Assembly: GCF_002001205.1 (NCBI RefSeq)
Contig: NZ_MUNZ01000131.1
Coordinates: forward strand, 1 to 64,000
Length of the DNA stretch: 64,000 bases
Reading direction: 5' to 3'
Source of the DNA: Hydrogenophaga sp. A37
Lineage (GTDB): Bacteria > Pseudomonadota > Gammaproteobacteria > Burkholderiales > Burkholderiaceae_C
The notes beneath the pieces are model-generated. The model searched no databases. It was not told the DNA's origin and worked only from the letters and a program-made list of their open reading frames with translations. The position numbers and the translations under genes are program-made. Positions 8,546 through 21,705 of this stretch are shown piece by piece. Every line of letters begins with the position of its first letter. Position 1 is the stretch's first letter.

Positions 8546-10096
8546 TCACAGCAGCACGATGTCGTACTGCTCCTGCGTCATCGAACCCTCGGCCTGCAGC
8601 GAGATCGGCTTGCCGATGAAGTCAGACAAACCAGCCAGGTGCTGACTTTCTTCGTCCAGGAACAACTCCACCACCTGTGCCGACGCCACCACCCGAAATT
8701 CCCTGGGGTTGAAAGCGCGCGCCTCCCGCAGAATTTCTCGAAGAATGTCGTAGCAAACGCTGCGAGCCGTCTTCACCACGCCTTTGCCGCTGCAAGCCGG
8801 ACAGACCTCGCTGAGCATGTGAGCCAGCGATTCGCGTGTGCGCTTGCGCGTCATCTCCAGCAGGCCCAGCTGGGAGAAGCCACCTGTCATGGTTTTCACC
8901 CGATCACGGGCCAACTGCTTGCGGAACTCGGTGAGCACGGCGTCTCGGTGGTCTTCCCGCACCATGTCGATGAAATCCACGATGACGATGCCGCCCAGGT
9001 TGCGCAAACGCAGCTGGCGCGCGATCGCCTGGGCCGCTTCAAGGTTGGTGCGGAACACCGTGTCATCGAAATTGCGGGCACCGACAAAACCCCCGGTGTT
9101 CACATCGACCGTGGTCAGGGCTTCGGTCTGGTCGATCACCAGGTAGCCGCCCGACTTCAGGTCCACCCTGCGGCTGAGCGCACGAACGATGTCTTCGTCG
9201 ATGTTGAACAGATCGAAGATGGGGCGTTCGCCGGTGTACAGCTGCAGCTTCTTCGCGGTGTCCGGCATGAATTCCGCGGCAAAGGTTTGCAGCAGGCCAA
9301 ACTGCTCCTTCGAGTCGATGCGAATGGACTGGGTCTGCGCGCTCACCAGGTCGCGCAACACGCGTTGCATCAGGTTCAGGTCTTCGTGCAGCAGAGAGGC
9401 GGGTGGCTGGCGCGAGCCGGCCTCCTTGATGCGCTGCCAGGTCTTGCGGAGGTATGCAATGTCTTCCGCCAGCTCTTCGTCGCTCGCGTCCTCGGCGTTG
9501 GTGCGGAGGATGAAACCCCCAGTGGCGCTGCCGTCCTTGGGCGCAGCCAGCCCCATCACGCGCTGGCGCAATGACTCGCGCTGGGCGGGTGGGATCTTCT
9601 GTGACACGCCGATGTGGTTGTCTTGCGGCAGGAACACGAGCAAGCGGCCGGCAATGCTGATCTGCGCCGTCAGGCGCGCGCCCTTGGTCCCGATGGGGTC
9701 CTTGAGCACCTGAACCATCAGCGCCTGGCCTTCAAAAATCTGGCGTTCGATGGGCTGGACAGGATCGGGCGCCAGCACGCGGTTGTTGCGCCCGTTGGAA
9801 GCATCTCCAGCGCTCTCGGCGGGCGGCATGGGGGCCTTGTCGCGCGGTGCAGCGTGCTTGGCCGCGATGTTGGGCATGAGATCCGCGACGTGCAGAAAGG
9901 CCGCCCGGTCAAGGCCGATGTCGATGAAAGCCGATTGCATGCCAGGCAGCACACGGGACACCTTGCCCAGGTAGATGTTGCCCACCAGGCCGCGCTCCAG
10001 CGTGCGCTCAAGGTGCACCTCCTGGACGGCTCCCTGCTCCACCACCGCCACCCGGGTTTCCTGGGGCGCCCAATTGATCAAGATGTCCTGGCTCAT
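8546..10096 (-). CDS. rng: Ribonuclease G
   Basis: RNase E/G-family endoribonuclease acting on the 16S rRNA 5' end and on mRNA. It has an S1 domain with a long insertion at residues ~35-130 (RTLERGLVGNIYLGKVSRVL), the metal-binding catalytic region (DVNTGGFVG, VIVDFIDM) and the zinc-link CPACSGKG at ~residue 435. The length of 516 suits RNase G and excludes the long RNase E C-terminal scaffold. It is the last gene of the leftward purD-hemF-nadD-rsfS-rlmH-maf run. Confidence 0.95.
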   Translation of the reverse strand: MSQDILINWAPQETRVAVVEQGAVQEVHLERTLERGLVGNIYLGKVSRVLPGMQSAFIDIGLDRAAFLHVADLMPNIAAKHAAPRDKAPMPPAESAGDASNGRNNRVLAPDPVQPIERQIFEGQALMVQVLKDPIGTKGARLTAQISIAGRLLVFLPQDNHIGVSQKIPPAQRESLRQRVMGLAAPKDGSATGGFILRTNAEDASDEELAEDIAYLRKTWQRIKEAGSRQPPASLLHEDLNLMQRVLRDLVSAQTQSIRIDSKEQFGLLQTFAAEFMPDTAKKLQLYTGERPIFDLFNIDEDIVRALSRRVDLKSGGYLVIDQTEALTTVDVNTGGFVGARNFDDTVFRTNLEAAQAIARQLRLRNLGGIVIVDFIDMVREDHRDAVLTEFRKQLARDRVKTMTGGFSQLGLLEMTRKRTRESLAHMLSEVCPACSGKGVVKTARSVCYDILREILREARAFNPREFRVVASAQVVELFLDEESQHLAGLSDFIGKPISLQAEGSMTQEQYDIVLL

Positions 10097-10133
10097 GACG
10101 TCGAGGCTCTCCGTTTTTGTTGTTGCCGAGACG

Positions 10134-10751
10134 TCACAGCAGCTTCACGCCAGCAGCGCCCAGCACCTGTGCCGTCTCGTGCGCGGGCAAACCCATGATG
10201 CCCGAATAGCTGCCACTGATGTGCTGGGTCCACAGCGCGGCCTGTCCCTGGATGGCATAGGCCCCGGCCTTGCCCATGGGTTCGCCGCTGTCCACGTAAC
10301 GACGAATCTGTGCGGTGGAAAGCGGCATAAACGTCACCAATGAGGTGGACAGCGCTGCCCATTGCCGATCTTTGCGTGCCCCAGGCCGGCCCACGGCCAC
10401 GGCGGTGAGCACCCGGTGGCGGCGCCCCGCCAGATCGGCCAGCATGGCGCAGGCATCGGCAGCGTCGGCCGGCTTGCCCAGGATGCGCCGACCCAGGGCC
10501 ACCGTGGTATCCGCGCACAACACAGGGGCCGCCGGCAAGCCCCGCCGTTTGAGCCGCGCCAGCGAAGCCAGCAGTTTGAGCCCCGTCACGCGCTGCACGT
10601 AAACGGCGGGCGCCTCGCCGGGCAGCACCGCTTCCAGCGACTCGGCATCCTCTTCGGCGTCGGGCAAGAGCAACTCGCAGCGCACGCCCCACTGCTCCAG
10701 CAACTGTTTGCGTCGTGGGCTCTGGGAGGCCAGGTAAACGAATTCACTCAC
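10134..10751 (-). CDS. maf: Maf-family nucleotide pyrophosphatase
   Basis: A 205-residue Maf/YhdE-like protein. These enzymes hydrolyse non-canonical or pyrimidine nucleoside triphosphates and affect septation when overproduced. The signature [12 protein letters not shown] lies at the N-terminus, with the catalytic-region motif [16 protein letters not shown] and the substrate segment [18 protein letters not shown]. Gene order rlmH-maf-rng is common in betaproteobacteria. Substrate (dTTP/UTP type or the 7-methyl-GTP type) is not resolved here. Confidence 0.93.
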   Translation of the reverse strand: MSEFVYLASQSPRRKQLLEQWGVRCELLLPDAEEDAESLEAVLPGEAPAVYVQRVTGLKLLASLARLKRRGLPAAPVLCADTTVALGRRILGKPADAADACAMLADLAGRRHRVLTAVAVGRPGARKDRQWAALSTSLVTFMPLSTAQIRRYVDSGEPMGKAGAYAIQGQAALWTQHISGSYSGIMGLPAHETAQVLGAAGVKLL

Positions 10752-10757
10752 GGTGTG

Positions 10758-11225
10758 TCACTCGCGGTGGTAAGGGTGGTTGGCATTGATCGACCAGGCG
10801 CGGTAGAGCTGCTCGATCAGCAGCACCCGCACCATGGCGTGGGGCAGCGTCAGGTCGGAGAGCCGGATGCGCTGGTGTGCCGCTGCGCGGAACGCAGGCT
10901 CCAGGCCGTCAGGCCCACCGATGACCAGGGCCACATCGTCCCCACCCAATTGCCACTGCTGCAGCTGCAGTGCCAGGGCCTTGGTCGTGAGCGTGGTGCC
11001 GCGCTCGTCCAGCACCACGGTGCGGCAGCCTTTGGGCAACGCCGCCACGATGCGCTCGCGCTCGGCGGCCATGACCGTTTCCACGGTCTTGGAGCCGCGC
11101 GGTTCGGTCTTGACGGTTTTGATCTCCACCCGCAACTCGGGCGGGAAGCGCTTGGCGTAATCGTCGTAGGCGCTCTGGGCCCAGTCGGGCATGCGCTGCC
11201 CGACCGCGACGATCACCAGCTTCAT
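10758..11225 (-). CDS. rlmH: 23S rRNA (pseudouridine-1915-N3)-methyltransferase RlmH
   Basis: SPOUT-fold methyltransferase modifying pseudouridine 1915 of 23S rRNA helix 69. The 155 residues show the N-terminus [15 protein letters not shown], the SAM-binding knot region [16 protein letters not shown] and the C-terminal [18 protein letters not shown]. The length matches the family exactly. The start codon overlaps the rsfS stop by 4 nt, and the pairing with rsfS is near-universal. Confidence 0.97.
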   Translation of the reverse strand: MKLVIVAVGQRMPDWAQSAYDDYAKRFPPELRVEIKTVKTEPRGSKTVETVMAAERERIVAALPKGCRTVVLDERGTTLTTKALALQLQQWQLGGDDVALVIGGPDGLEPAFRAAAHQRIRLSDLTLPHAMVRVLLIEQLYRAWSINANHPYHRE

Positions 11226-12004
11226 GTCCTTTTCTTGGGAGCCGACTTGGCCGCGACCTTGGTCGCTGGTGCAGCGCGCTTGGCAGCGGGCTTGGCTGCC
11301 GATTTGGCGGCTGGGCGGGTGGCCGATTTCGGCTTGACAACCACCGTCTTCAAGGGTGCCTTTGTGGGCGCTGCCTTGGCGGCAGGCTTGCGCGTGGCAA
11401 TGGGGGCGGCGGTTTTTGCGGAGGTCTTTGCAGCGGACTTGGCCACGGCCTTCACGCCGGTCTTGGTACCAGGCTTGGCAGCGGTTTTCGCTGGTGCGGC
11501 CGCGGCGGAAATTGCCTTGGCGGCCTTGCGGGCCACCGACTTCGCGTCGACCGGCTTCACCTCTTTGACCACGCCTTTTTTGGTCGTCTTGGCGGCGGCC
11601 TTCTTGGTCACTGGCTTGATTTCAACGACCTTTTCGTCGCCATGCTTCAGGCGCACCGGCTTGGCGCCCCAGATTTCTTCGAGGCGGTAGTACTGGCGGA
11701 TCACGGGCTGCATCACGTGCGCCACGGCGGCACCGCAGTCCACGATGATCCATTCGCCGTTGTCTTCGCCTTCAATGCGGGGTTTGTCAAAACCGGCCTC
11801 CCGCACGGCGTCGCGCACGCTGGCGGCGAGTGCCTTGGTCTGGCGGTTGGAGGTGCCGCTGGCGATGATCACGCGCTCAAACAGGGGGGACATCGACTCG
11901 GTATTGAAGACCACGATGTCTTGGCCTTTGACGTCTTCCAGGCCATCCACGATGGCCCGCTGGAGTTTCTGGATGTCTTTTTTGGCGGTGGTTTCGCTGG
12001 TCAT
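11222..12004 (-). CDS. rsfS: Ribosomal silencing factor RsfS with a long Lys/Ala-rich tail
   Basis: RsfS binds L14 (uL14) of the large ribosomal subunit and blocks subunit joining during starvation. Residues 1-~120 are the complete domain ([54 protein letters not shown]). The remaining ~135 residues are a low-complexity tail of KKAAAK/KPAAK-type repeats resembling histone H1-like proteins, which most RsfS proteins lack. The tail is basic and predicted disordered; it may bind RNA or DNA (inference). Overlaps nadD and rlmH by 4 nt each. Confidence 0.95.
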   Translation of the reverse strand: MTSETTAKKDIQKLQRAIVDGLEDVKGQDIVVFNTESMSPLFERVIIASGTSNRQTKALAASVRDAVREAGFDKPRIEGEDNGEWIIVDCGAAVAHVMQPVIRQYYRLEEIWGAKPVRLKHGDEKVVEIKPVTKKAAAKTTKKGVVKEVKPVDAKSVARKAAKAISAAAAPAKTAAKPGTKTGVKAVAKSAAKTSAKTAAPIATRKPAAKAAPTKAPLKTVVVKPKSATRPAAKSAAKPAAKRAAPATKVAAKSAPKKRT

Positions 12005-12675
12005 GAAGGCTTTTGATAGAGGGAATGTTGTGAAATATAGCTTGCGACGGCTTCGGGCACCAGAACCCCCAGCGCATTGTCATGACCGGCAGGCTGACCC
12101 GCACGGGCGCGCACGGCGGTGGCGCTGATGTTTTTGAGCTGCATGTCCAGCCGCTCGAAAGGCAGGTCAATGCCCGACAGGTCCATCTCGTCGCCCTGAT
12201 CATGCACGCCATCGACACCGATCTGGGTGGCACGGTTGGCCACCGCGAGCGTGGCCTGCGCCAGCACTTCAGGCCAGCGCACCCAACTCTTGAAGGCGAG
12301 CAACTGGTCGGCACCCAACACCAGAAAGAGCTCGGCACCGGGGTACTCGGCTACCAATGCTTGCAGGGTGTCGGCGGTGTAGCTGGGGCCTTGACGGCGG
12401 ATTTCCCGGGTGTCAATGCGCGTGTTCGGCAGATCCCCGAAGGCCAGCAGGCACATGGACAAGCGGTGCTCTGCCGGCGTCAGCACGCGCGATTTGTGCC
12501 AGGCCTGTCCGGTGGGCAGGATGTGCAGCACATCCAGGCCAAGCTGGGTGAGCGCCGCTTCGGCCAGCGTGCGGTGCGCCCTGTGCGGTGGGTCGAAGGC
12601 ACCGCCAAACATGCCCACCCGCTGCGGCCTGTCCGACCGTGCAGCACCGGGCGGTGTCTCGATGTGCTGCGTCAA
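12001..12675 (-). CDS. nadD: Nicotinate-nucleotide adenylyltransferase
   Basis: Makes deamido-NAD from nicotinate mononucleotide and ATP in NAD synthesis. The N-terminus has the nucleotidyltransferase motif [11 protein letters not shown] (family form GGTFDPIHxGH), and the C-terminus has the ISAT-x-x-R signature as [11 protein letters not shown]. The length of 224 fits. It lies in an overlapping operon between hemF and rsfS; the nadD-rsfS-rlmH order is widely conserved. Confidence 0.95.
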   Translation of the reverse strand: MTQHIETPPGAARSDRPQRVGMFGGAFDPPHRAHRTLAEAALTQLGLDVLHILPTGQAWHKSRVLTPAEHRLSMCLLAFGDLPNTRIDTREIRRQGPSYTADTLQALVAEYPGAELFLVLGADQLLAFKSWVRWPEVLAQATLAVANRATQIGVDGVHDQGDEMDLSGIDLPFERLDMQLKNISATAVRARAGQPAGHDNALGVLVPEAVASYISQHSLYQKPS

Positions 12676-13604
12676 ATCCAGTCCTTGCGCACCAGGAAGT
12701 CGGTGTTCAGCCGAGCTTCAGGCGAACCCGTGGCACTCTGGCGCTGATAAGACCAGCTCACCAGGGGCGGCATGGACAGCAGAATGGATTCACTGCGCCC
12801 GCCTGACTGCAGGCCGAAGTGCGTGCCCCGGTCCCAGACCAGGTTGAACTCGACATAGCGGCCACGGCGGTAGAGCTGAAAATCACGTTCGCGCTCGCCG
12901 TGGGCCGTGGGCTGGCGCCGGTCTACGATGGGCAGGTACGCATCCAGGAACGCATCGCCCACCGAGCGCAACATGGCAAAACTGCCATCGAAACCCAGCT
13001 CAGCAAAGTCGTCGAAGAAGACGCCGCCCACACCGCGCTGCTCGTCCCGGTGCTTGAGATAGAAGTACTCGTCGCACCAGGTCTTGAAGCGCGGGTATTT
13101 GTCCACGCCGAACGGGTCGAGCGCGTTCTTGCAAGTGCGGTGAAAGTGGACCGCGTCTTCTTCGAAGCCGTAGTACGGCGTGAGGTCCATGCCGCCACCG
13201 AACCAGCACACCGGTTCGCCACCTTTCGGTGTGGCGGCGATCATGCGCACGTTCATGTGCACCGTGGGCACATAGGGATTGCGGGGATGAAACACCAACG
13301 AAACACCCATGGCTTCAAACGGCGCGCCCGAAAGCTCGGGGCGGTGCTGCGTGGCCGAGGGTGGCAGGCGCGGGCCGGTCACGTGCGAAAAGCCGCAGCC
13401 GGCACGTTCGAACACCGCGCCACCTTCCAGGATCTGTGTGATGCCCTGTCCCTGCAGCATTTCACCGGAAGGCTTCTCCCAGTGGTCCACCACGAACTGG
13501 CCACCATCGACCAAGGCCACGGTGGAGGTGATGCGGTCTTGCAGGCCGGTCAGGTAATCGCGCACGCGCTGCGTCTGTGGGCTCATGGTGGCGGGGGTGC
13601 TCAA
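12672..13604 (-). CDS. hemF: Oxygen-dependent coproporphyrinogen III oxidase
   Basis: Aerobic haem-synthesis enzyme converting coproporphyrinogen III to protoporphyrinogen IX. The 310 residues include conserved blocks [41 protein letters not shown] and [20 protein letters not shown]. Length and all blocks are intact. Its stop overlaps nadD and its start overlaps the purD stop, so the purD-hemF-nadD-rsfS-rlmH set is probably translationally coupled. Confidence 0.97.
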   Translation of the reverse strand: MSTPATMSPQTQRVRDYLTGLQDRITSTVALVDGGQFVVDHWEKPSGEMLQGQGITQILEGGAVFERAGCGFSHVTGPRLPPSATQHRPELSGAPFEAMGVSLVFHPRNPYVPTVHMNVRMIAATPKGGEPVCWFGGGMDLTPYYGFEEDAVHFHRTCKNALDPFGVDKYPRFKTWCDEYFYLKHRDEQRGVGGVFFDDFAELGFDGSFAMLRSVGDAFLDAYLPIVDRRQPTAHGERERDFQLYRRGRYVEFNLVWDRGTHFGLQSGGRSESILLSMPPLVSWSYQRQSATGSPEARLNTDFLVRKDWI

Positions 13605-14887
13605 AGGGCTCTAAAGCCGATGTCGCGGCGGCACTGCAGGCCGTCGAACCGGATGCCATCCACCACGCTGTACGCGCGCTGCTGCGCGGCAGCCACGGAA
13701 TCGGCCAGCACGGTGACGCACAACACCCGGCCGCCCGAGACCAGCACCTGCCCGTCGGTGTCGGTCGTTCCGGCGTGGAACACCATGGCATCGGCCGCGT
13801 CGGCCGGCAGTCCGGAGATGGCATCGCCCTTGCGCGGATTCAACGGGTAGCCGGCAGCAGCCAGCACAACGCCGAGCGCCACGCGCGCATCCCAGTCCAG
13901 GGTCACCTGATCCAGCTCAGCGCGGGTGGCCGCCAACAGCACCTGAGCCAGGTTGCTCTTGAGCCGCATCATGATGGGCTGCGTCTCTGGGTCGCCCATG
14001 CGGCAGTTGAACTCCAGCGTTTTCACGCGGCCGTCGGGCGTGATCATCAACCCGGCATAGAGGAAGCCTGTGTAGGGAAATCCATCCGCTGCCATGCCAC
14101 GCAGCGTGGGCAAGATCACCTCGTCCATCGCGCGCTGGTGCACCGCAGGTGTGACCACCGGTGCGGGCGAGTACGCGCCCATGCCGCCGGTGTTGGGGCC
14201 CTGGTCGGCGTCGAGCAGGCGTTTGTGGTCCTGGCTGGTGGCGAGCGCGAGCGCATTCACACCGTCGCACAGCACGATGAAACTGGCCTCTTCGCCTTCA
14301 AGGAACTCTTCGATCACCACGCGCGCGCCGCCTTCGTTGTGCGCCACGCCCAGGGTGTTGTCCAGCAGCATGAAGTCAATCGCTTCGTGCGCCTCGGCCA
14401 GCGACATCGCCACCACCACGCCCTTACCCGCCGCCAGTCCGTCGGCCTTGATGACAATGGGCGCGCCTTTGGCATCCACGTAGGCGTGCGCCTGTACGGG
14501 GTCGGTGAAGGTCTGGTACTCGGCCGTGGGAATGCCATGGCGCTGCATGAAGGCCTTGGAGAAAGCCTTGGAGCTTTCCAGTTGTGCGGCGGCCTTGGTC
14601 GGGCCGAAGATCGGCAGGCCGTGGGCGCGGAATTCGTCCACCACGCCAGCCGCCAACGGCGCTTCAGGGCCTACCACGGTCAGGCCGATGCCGTTGGCCT
14701 GCGCCCATTCTCGTAGCGCCACCTTGTCGGCGATGGGCAGGTTGATCAGCTGCGCATCGCGGGCCGTGCCGGCGTTGCCGGGGGCCACAAAAACCTGGCT
14801 CACGCCTTCGGACTGCTTCAGTTTCCACGCCAGCGCGTGCTCGCGGCCACCGCCGCCAATCACCAATACTTTCAAACCATTCTCCAA
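13601..14887 (-). CDS. purD: Phosphoribosylamine-glycine ligase
   Basis: ATP-grasp enzyme of purine synthesis making GAR from phosphoribosylamine and glycine. The N-terminus [26 protein letters not shown] is typical; the ATP-grasp part has [18 protein letters not shown] and [14 protein letters not shown], and the C-terminus has [18 protein letters not shown]. 428 residues, normal. First gene of the leftward operon, 67 nt after yebC, which is likely co-transcribed. Confidence 0.97.
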   Translation of the reverse strand: MENGLKVLVIGGGGREHALAWKLKQSEGVSQVFVAPGNAGTARDAQLINLPIADKVALREWAQANGIGLTVVGPEAPLAAGVVDEFRAHGLPIFGPTKAAAQLESSKAFSKAFMQRHGIPTAEYQTFTDPVQAHAYVDAKGAPIVIKADGLAAGKGVVVAMSLAEAHEAIDFMLLDNTLGVAHNEGGARVVIEEFLEGEEASFIVLCDGVNALALATSQDHKRLLDADQGPNTGGMGAYSPAPVVTPAVHQRAMDEVILPTLRGMAADGFPYTGFLYAGLMITPDGRVKTLEFNCRMGDPETQPIMMRLKSNLAQVLLAATRAELDQVTLDWDARVALGVVLAAAGYPLNPRKGDAISGLPADAADAMVFHAGTTDTDGQVLVSGGRVLCVTVLADSVAAAQQRAYSVVDGIRFDGLQCRRDIGFRAL

Positions 14888-14954
14888 AAATGCGACTCAG
14901 TGCCCGGAAATAACCTCAACCTGGGTGACGCGCGAAGCGCGGCGCGGGGGTGTG

Positions 14955-15674
14955 TCAAATCTCAGCGTTGTGGAAGACTTCCTGCACGTCGTCCAGGTCC
15001 TCCAGGACATCCAGCAGCTTCTGCATGCGGGCCGCGTCTTCACCGGTCAGTTCGATGGTGTTCTCGGCGCGCATCGTCACCTCGGCCACCTCGGGCTTGA
15101 GGCCGGCGGCTTCCAGAGCGTTCTTCACCGCTTCGAAATCCGTGTAAGCGGTCAGCACCTCGATGGCACCGTCGCCATCGGTGATCACATCTTCGGCGCC
15201 CGCTTCCAGCGCCACCTCCATCACCTTGTCTTCCGAGGTCCCGGGGGCAAAGATGATCTGGCCGCAGTGCTTGAACTGGAACGCCACCGAGCCGTCGGTG
15301 CCCAGATTGCCGCCGTACTTGCTGAAAGCGTGGCGCACTTCGGCCACGGTGCGCACCTTGTTGTCCGTCATGGTGTCCACGATGATGGCTGCGCCGCCGA
15401 TGCCGTAGCCCTCATACCGGATCTCTTCCAGCGCCTGGCCTTCGAGGTTGCCCGAGGCTTTGTCCACGTTGTACTTGATGCGGTCGGCCGGCATGTTGGC
15501 GGCCTTGGCCTTGTCGATCGCCAGGCGCAGGCGCGGGTTCATGAGCGGGTCACCACCGCCCGTGCGTGCGGCCACGGTGATCTCACGGATGACGCGTGTC
15601 CAGATCTTTCCCCGCTTTTCGTCTTGACGGCCCTTGCGGTGTTGAATGTTGGCCCATTTGCTGTGTCCCGCCAC
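14955..15674 (-). CDS. yebC: YebC/PmpR-family protein (DNA-binding regulator or translation factor)
   Basis: A 239-residue YebC-family protein with the hallmark start [18 protein letters not shown] and the block [20 protein letters not shown]. Relatives have been described as transcriptional repressors (PmpR) and, for some members, as factors relieving ribosome stalling; sequence alone does not separate these. Usually found near ruvC; here it precedes purD and is divergent from the HerA-like gene, with about 80 nt between the starts. Confidence 0.93.
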   Translation of the reverse strand: MAGHSKWANIQHRKGRQDEKRGKIWTRVIREITVAARTGGGDPLMNPRLRLAIDKAKAANMPADRIKYNVDKASGNLEGQALEEIRYEGYGIGGAAIIVDTMTDNKVRTVAEVRHAFSKYGGNLGTDGSVAFQFKHCGQIIFAPGTSEDKVMEVALEAGAEDVITDGDGAIEVLTAYTDFEAVKNALEAAGLKPEVAEVTMRAENTIELTGEDAARMQKLLDVLEDLDDVQEVFHNAEI

Positions 15675-15754
15675 GAGTGAGTCCTTTTTCTTGACCAGAA
15701 TTTGGTCTAATGACCGGCGATTTTACGATTCCCCACTCACCGCACCCGACGAAG

Positions 15755-17305
15755 ATGACCACCATGGCCGAACCGATGCTGATTGCCCAGAACCAGAACG
15801 TCCAATGTCACCTGCTGCCCGGGCTGGCCAACCGCCACGGCCTGATCACTGGCGCGACCGGTACGGGCAAGACGGTCACGCTGCAAACCCTGGCCGAGCA
15901 GTTCTCCAACATCGGCGTGCCGGTGTTCATGGCCGACGTCAAAGGCGACCTCACCGGCATCAGCCAGGCTGGCAACCTGCCGGAGAAGATCGTCAAGGTG
16001 CTGGCCGATCGCGGCCTCACGCCCACCCCGACCCAGTCCTGCCCCACCATGCTGTGGGACGTGTTCGGCGAGCAGGGCCATCCGGTGCGCGCCACCATCT
16101 CCGACATGGGCCCGCTGCTGATCGCGCGCATGCTCGACCTCAACGACACCCAGGCCGGCGTGCTGAACCTCGTGTTCAAGATTGCCGACGACAACGGCCT
16201 GTTGCTGCTGGACATGAAGGACCTGCGCTCCATGCTGCAGCATGTGGGTGACAACGCCAAACAGTTCACCACCGAGTACGGCAACATCAGCGCGGCCAGC
16301 ATCGGCGCCATTCAGCGCGGGATGATGCAAATCGAACAGCAAGGCGGCGACAAGTTCTTTGGCGAGCCCATGCTCGACATCAACGACTTCATGCAGACCG
16401 AGCGCGGCAAAGGTGTGATCAACATCCTCGCGGCCGACAAGCTGCTCAACGCGCCCCGCCTGTACGCGACCTTCCTGCTGTGGATGCTCTCCGAACTCTT
16501 TGAGAGCCTGCCCGAGATTGGTGACCCGGAAAAACCCAAGCTGGTGTTCTTCTTCGACGAGGCCCACCTGCTGTTTGACGAAGCACCCAAGGTGCTGGTC
16601 GAGCGCATCGAACTGGTGGTGCGCCTGGTGCGCTCCAAGGGCGTGGGCGTCTATTTCGTGACGCAGAACCCGCTGGACATTCCCGACAGCGTGCTCGGCC
16701 AACTGGGCAACCGGGTACAGCACGCCCTGCGCGCATTCACGCCGCGTGACCAGAAGGCGGTGAGATCCACCGCTCAGACCATGCGTCCCAAAGCCGGGTT
16801 GGACATTGAAGCAGCCATCACCGAACTCGCCGTCGGCGAAGCGCTGATCAGCCTCCTGGACACCAAGGGTCGCCCGAGCGAAACCGAGCGGGTGTTTGTG
16901 CTGCCGCCGGGCAGCCAGTTGGGCCCGATCACCCCCGCGCAACGCCAGGCCCTGCTGCAGAACTCGCTGGTGGCCGGCGTGTACGAAAAGGTGGTGGACC
17001 GGGAAAGTGCCTACGAGATGTTCCGCCAGCACGCGGGCGCCACCGAAGAAGCCCCAACCAACGCGGATGGGGCTCCCAAGGCACCGCGCATTCCGGGCGC
17101 AGCCAAGAAGGAGGCTGAGGCCGAAGGTGGGGGCATCGGCGGCATGCTCAACGAAGCCTTGTTCGGCCGCACCGGCCCACGCGGTGGCCAGTACGACGGT
17201 CTGGTGCAGACCATGGCCAAAACAGCAGCGCGCAGCGTGGCCAGCGGCATCGGCCGCCAGATCGTGCGCGGCGTGCTGGGCAGCCTGCTGGGTGGCAAGC
17301 GTTGA
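15755..17305 (+). CDS. HerA-like DUF853 ATPase
   Basis: A cytosolic FtsK/HerA-superfamily ATPase of the DUF853 group. Walker A is [20 protein letters not shown] near residue 35, Walker [18 protein letters not shown] around residue 265. An Ala/Gly-rich linker precedes a conserved C-terminal [20 protein letters not shown]. Family members (YjgR) have unknown function; a DNA-translocation role is inferred. Start chosen at the ATG at 15755 (the second, at 15764, is also possible); the frame is open upstream to 15710. The stop overlaps the DUF1499 gene. Confidence 0.85.
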   Translation: MTTMAEPMLIAQNQNVQCHLLPGLANRHGLITGATGTGKTVTLQTLAEQFSNIGVPVFMADVKGDLTGISQAGNLPEKIVKVLADRGLTPTPTQSCPTMLWDVFGEQGHPVRATISDMGPLLIARMLDLNDTQAGVLNLVFKIADDNGLLLLDMKDLRSMLQHVGDNAKQFTTEYGNISAASIGAIQRGMMQIEQQGGDKFFGEPMLDINDFMQTERGKGVINILAADKLLNAPRLYATFLLWMLSELFESLPEIGDPEKPKLVFFFDEAHLLFDEAPKVLVERIELVVRLVRSKGVGVYFVTQNPLDIPDSVLGQLGNRVQHALRAFTPRDQKAVRSTAQTMRPKAGLDIEAAITELAVGEALISLLDTKGRPSETERVFVLPPGSQLGPITPAQRQALLQNSLVAGVYEKVVDRESAYEMFRQHAGATEEAPTNADGAPKAPRIPGAAKKEAEAEGGGIGGMLNEALFGRTGPRGGQYDGLVQTMAKTAARSVASGIGRQIVRGVLGSLLGGKR

Positions 17306-17805
17306 AGGTCGTCAAAATGCTGGTCTACGTTCTGCTGGCCCTGATCGTGGCCGCGGTGGCGGCGGCACAGATGGGCATGTTGTCGGGCCGGCAGCCTCCC
17401 GACCTGGGGGTGAAACAAGGGCGGCTGAAAGCCCCATCGAACACGCCCAACAGTGTGTCCAGCCAGGCCGACCTGTACCCCGATCATCCACAGCAGGCCT
17501 ACGCGTTCATCGAGGCGCTGCCGCTCAAGCATGGTGACGCGTCAGTCTCTGTCCAGGCACTGGTCGCTGCGCTGTCGACCCTTTCCGGCGTGACCGTCGT
17601 CGAACAGCGGCACGACTACGTGCGAGTCGAGGCTCAGACACCCTGGCTGAAATTCGTCGACGACCTGGAGTTCTGGGTGAACCCGGAGCGCCAGGTCATT
17701 GACATCCGCAGCGCCAGCCGGTTGGGGCGCAAAGACTTTGGTGTCAACCGCCAGCGCATCGAGGCCCTGCGGAAGGCCTATCTGGCGGGTCAAGCGGCCT
17801 CCTGA
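17302..17805 (+). CDS. DUF1499 family protein
   Basis: A 167-residue protein with one N-terminal membrane helix ([17 protein letters not shown]) and a DUF1499 domain: [30 protein letters not shown] and [20 protein letters not shown]. The function of the family is unknown. The start is uncertain: TTG at 17302 overlaps the stop of the previous gene (a coupling arrangement), whereas ATG at 17317 gives a more usual start just before the helix. Confidence 0.82.
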   Translation: MKVVKMLVYVLLALIVAAVAAAQMGMLSGRQPPDLGVKQGRLKAPSNTPNSVSSQADLYPDHPQQAYAFIEALPLKHGDASVSVQALVAALSTLSGVTVVEQRHDYVRVEAQTPWLKFVDDLEFWVNPERQVIDIRSASRLGRKDFGVNRQRIEALRKAYLAGQAAS

Positions 17806-17845
17806 ATCACTTCTCTCAAATTCAAATACAAGGCAAGGACTTCAC

Positions 17846-18619
17846 ATGCCCATGCACCGCCCTCTCCTTCCATCCGGCCTGCTGGCGGTGGCCGCCTTGT
17901 TGTCCGCTTGCGGTGGTGGCAGCAGCAGCGACGACGCTGGCAGCGGAACGACCGCTCAGAAAGTGGCGAGTTGCGGCACCGACGGCGGCAGCTTGCGAAT
18001 CATGTCGTTGGGCGACTCGATCACTGAAGCAGAGGCCGGCCACAACAGCTACCGCCGCGTGCTCTGGCAACGACTGAACGGCGCAGGCTGTTCGATCGAT
18101 CTCGTGGGCAGCAAGTCGGGCGTGTCCCGTGGTTTCAGAGACAGCGGCTCCACGGCGCCGCCCAACGCCGACTTCGATCAGGACCACGAGGGGTACTGGG
18201 ACTATTCGGTGAACGAACTCCTGCCCCGAATATCCGGTCTCGTGGGTCAATCCAACCCCGATGTGGTTTTGATCCACCTGGGCACCAACGACGTGCTGGC
18301 TGGGCAAGGCGCCAGCGGCATTGCCCAGGAGCTGGGCGGTGTGATCGACGCCATCCGCGCCAGCAAGGCCGATACCCACATCCTGCTGGCGAAGATCATT
18401 CCCGCCAGTCCAGACCCGTCGGGCACGGCCGCCCTGAACAAGCTCGTGGACGGCATCGCCACAGCACGTTCCAACGCCACCTCGCCGATTGCGGTGGTCA
18501 ATCAGGCCGCGGGGTACTCGGTTGGCGACAACTACGATGGCGTTCACCCCAACCCGACGGGTGAGGCCAAGCTGGGCAACAAATGGGCGGACGCGGTGCT
18601 GGCCTGGCGCACACGTTGA
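17846..18619 (+). CDS. SGNH/GDSL-family hydrolase, predicted lipoprotein
   Basis: A 257-residue secreted lipoprotein with a signal peptide and lipobox (AVAALLSACGGG). The SGNH fold is shown by block I MSLGDSITE (catalytic Ser), block III HLGTNDVL and block V YDGVHPNPTGEAKLG (Asp/His of the triad). These enzymes are esterases or polysaccharide deacetylases/acetylesterases; the substrate is not evident. The start at 17846 is preceded by an AAGGCAAGGA-like ribosome-binding region. A strong terminator follows. Confidence 0.88.
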   Translation: MPMHRPLLPSGLLAVAALLSACGGGSSSDDAGSGTTAQKVASCGTDGGSLRIMSLGDSITEAEAGHNSYRRVLWQRLNGAGCSIDLVGSKSGVSRGFRDSGSTAPPNADFDQDHEGYWDYSVNELLPRISGLVGQSNPDVVLIHLGTNDVLAGQGASGIAQELGGVIDAIRASKADTHILLAKIIPASPDPSGTAALNKLVDGIATARSNATSPIAVVNQAAGYSVGDNYDGVHPNPTGEAKLGNKWADAVLAWRTR

Positions 18620-18641
18620 CGCCGTCATTGATCAGCCCATG

Positions 18642-18671
18642 AAGAAAGCCCGGCATGCCGGGCTTTCTTTT
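18642..18671. terminator. Bidirectional terminator between the SGNH hydrolase and clpA
   Basis: Perfect 28-nt palindrome AAGAAAGCCCGGCA/TGCCGGGCTTTCTT followed by T residues, placed 23 nt after the SGNH stop and 24 nt from the clpA stop. Suitable for ending both converging transcripts. Confidence 0.9.
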
Positions 18672-18694
18672 GATCAAGCGAGAGGGAAGACCAT

Positions 18695-21031
<2,337 letters not shown>

Positions 21032-21123
21032 GGACGCTTCCTTTGGGCTGGGGGTGGTCTGAAACGCGAACGTCTACGGAGTGATATGAAGGGAAGAGAC
21101 CATCAGGTGGGGTAGATCACACT

Positions 21124-21480
21124 TTATTCAACTGGTTCACTCAAGCATTGCAGTGGGTGGCCTGCGCCACGGGCCGCCGCCAACACCTGATCAACCTTGG
21201 TGCCGGCCACATCGCGGGAATACACCCCGCAGATGCCTTTGCCCTCAAGGTGGATCTTCAGCATGATTTGCGTCGCGGTCTCGCGGTCTTTGCTAAAAAA
21301 TTCCTGGATCACATGCACAACGAACTCCATGGGCGTGAAATCGTCGTTGAGCAAAACCACCTGAAACATCTGAGGTGGCTTGGTGCGCTGTGTTCGGCGC
21401 TCAAGCACCACCGAGTCATCGCTCCCTGCGTCAGGAGGCAAGACAGGATTGGGCGGTTTTTTCGGGTTCTGGGTAGCCAT
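21124..21480 (-). CDS. clpS: ATP-dependent Clp protease adaptor ClpS
   Basis: Small adaptor that binds N-degron substrates and delivers them to ClpA. 118 residues: a Pro-rich disordered N-terminus, then [20 protein letters not shown] (family signature), [20 protein letters not shown] and the C-terminal end of the fold. The start at 21480 ([10 protein letters not shown]) gives a normal length; the frame is open further upstream but without family similarity. Adjacent to clpA in the conserved order. Confidence 0.96.
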   Translation of the reverse strand: MATQNPKKPPNPVLPPDAGSDDSVVLERRTQRTKPPQMFQVVLLNDDFTPMEFVVHVIQEFFSKDRETATQIMLKIHLEGKGICGVYSRDVAGTKVDQVLAAARGAGHPLQCLSEPVE

Positions 21481-21628
21481 GAAAACCATTCTAGCGGTCC
21501 CGCCCGCGCACCGTCGCGTCGGGGGCAATTGGTGGGGCGAATCGCAACGGATGGGTTGAGATGGGCCCGAAGTGGGGAATGGCAAGTGCTGAGTGGCATG
21601 GACCGATTGTGGGCCGCCGGAAAATGGC

Positions 21629-21662
21629 AAAACCGCCGAGGAAGCAGACTTCCAGGCGGTTT
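21629..21662 (-). terminator. Probable terminator of the leftward nif operon
   Basis: On the minus strand, AAACCGCC and GGCGGTTTT enclose an inner GGAAG/CTTCC stem, giving a two-part hairpin followed by TTTTGCC. It lies 44 nt past the nifQ stop and separates the nif operon from clpS. Confidence 0.75.
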
Positions 21663-21705
21663 ATGTGATTTTTAAGGCATTGAAGGCGGTGGCTCGCCAA
21701 GTGAT

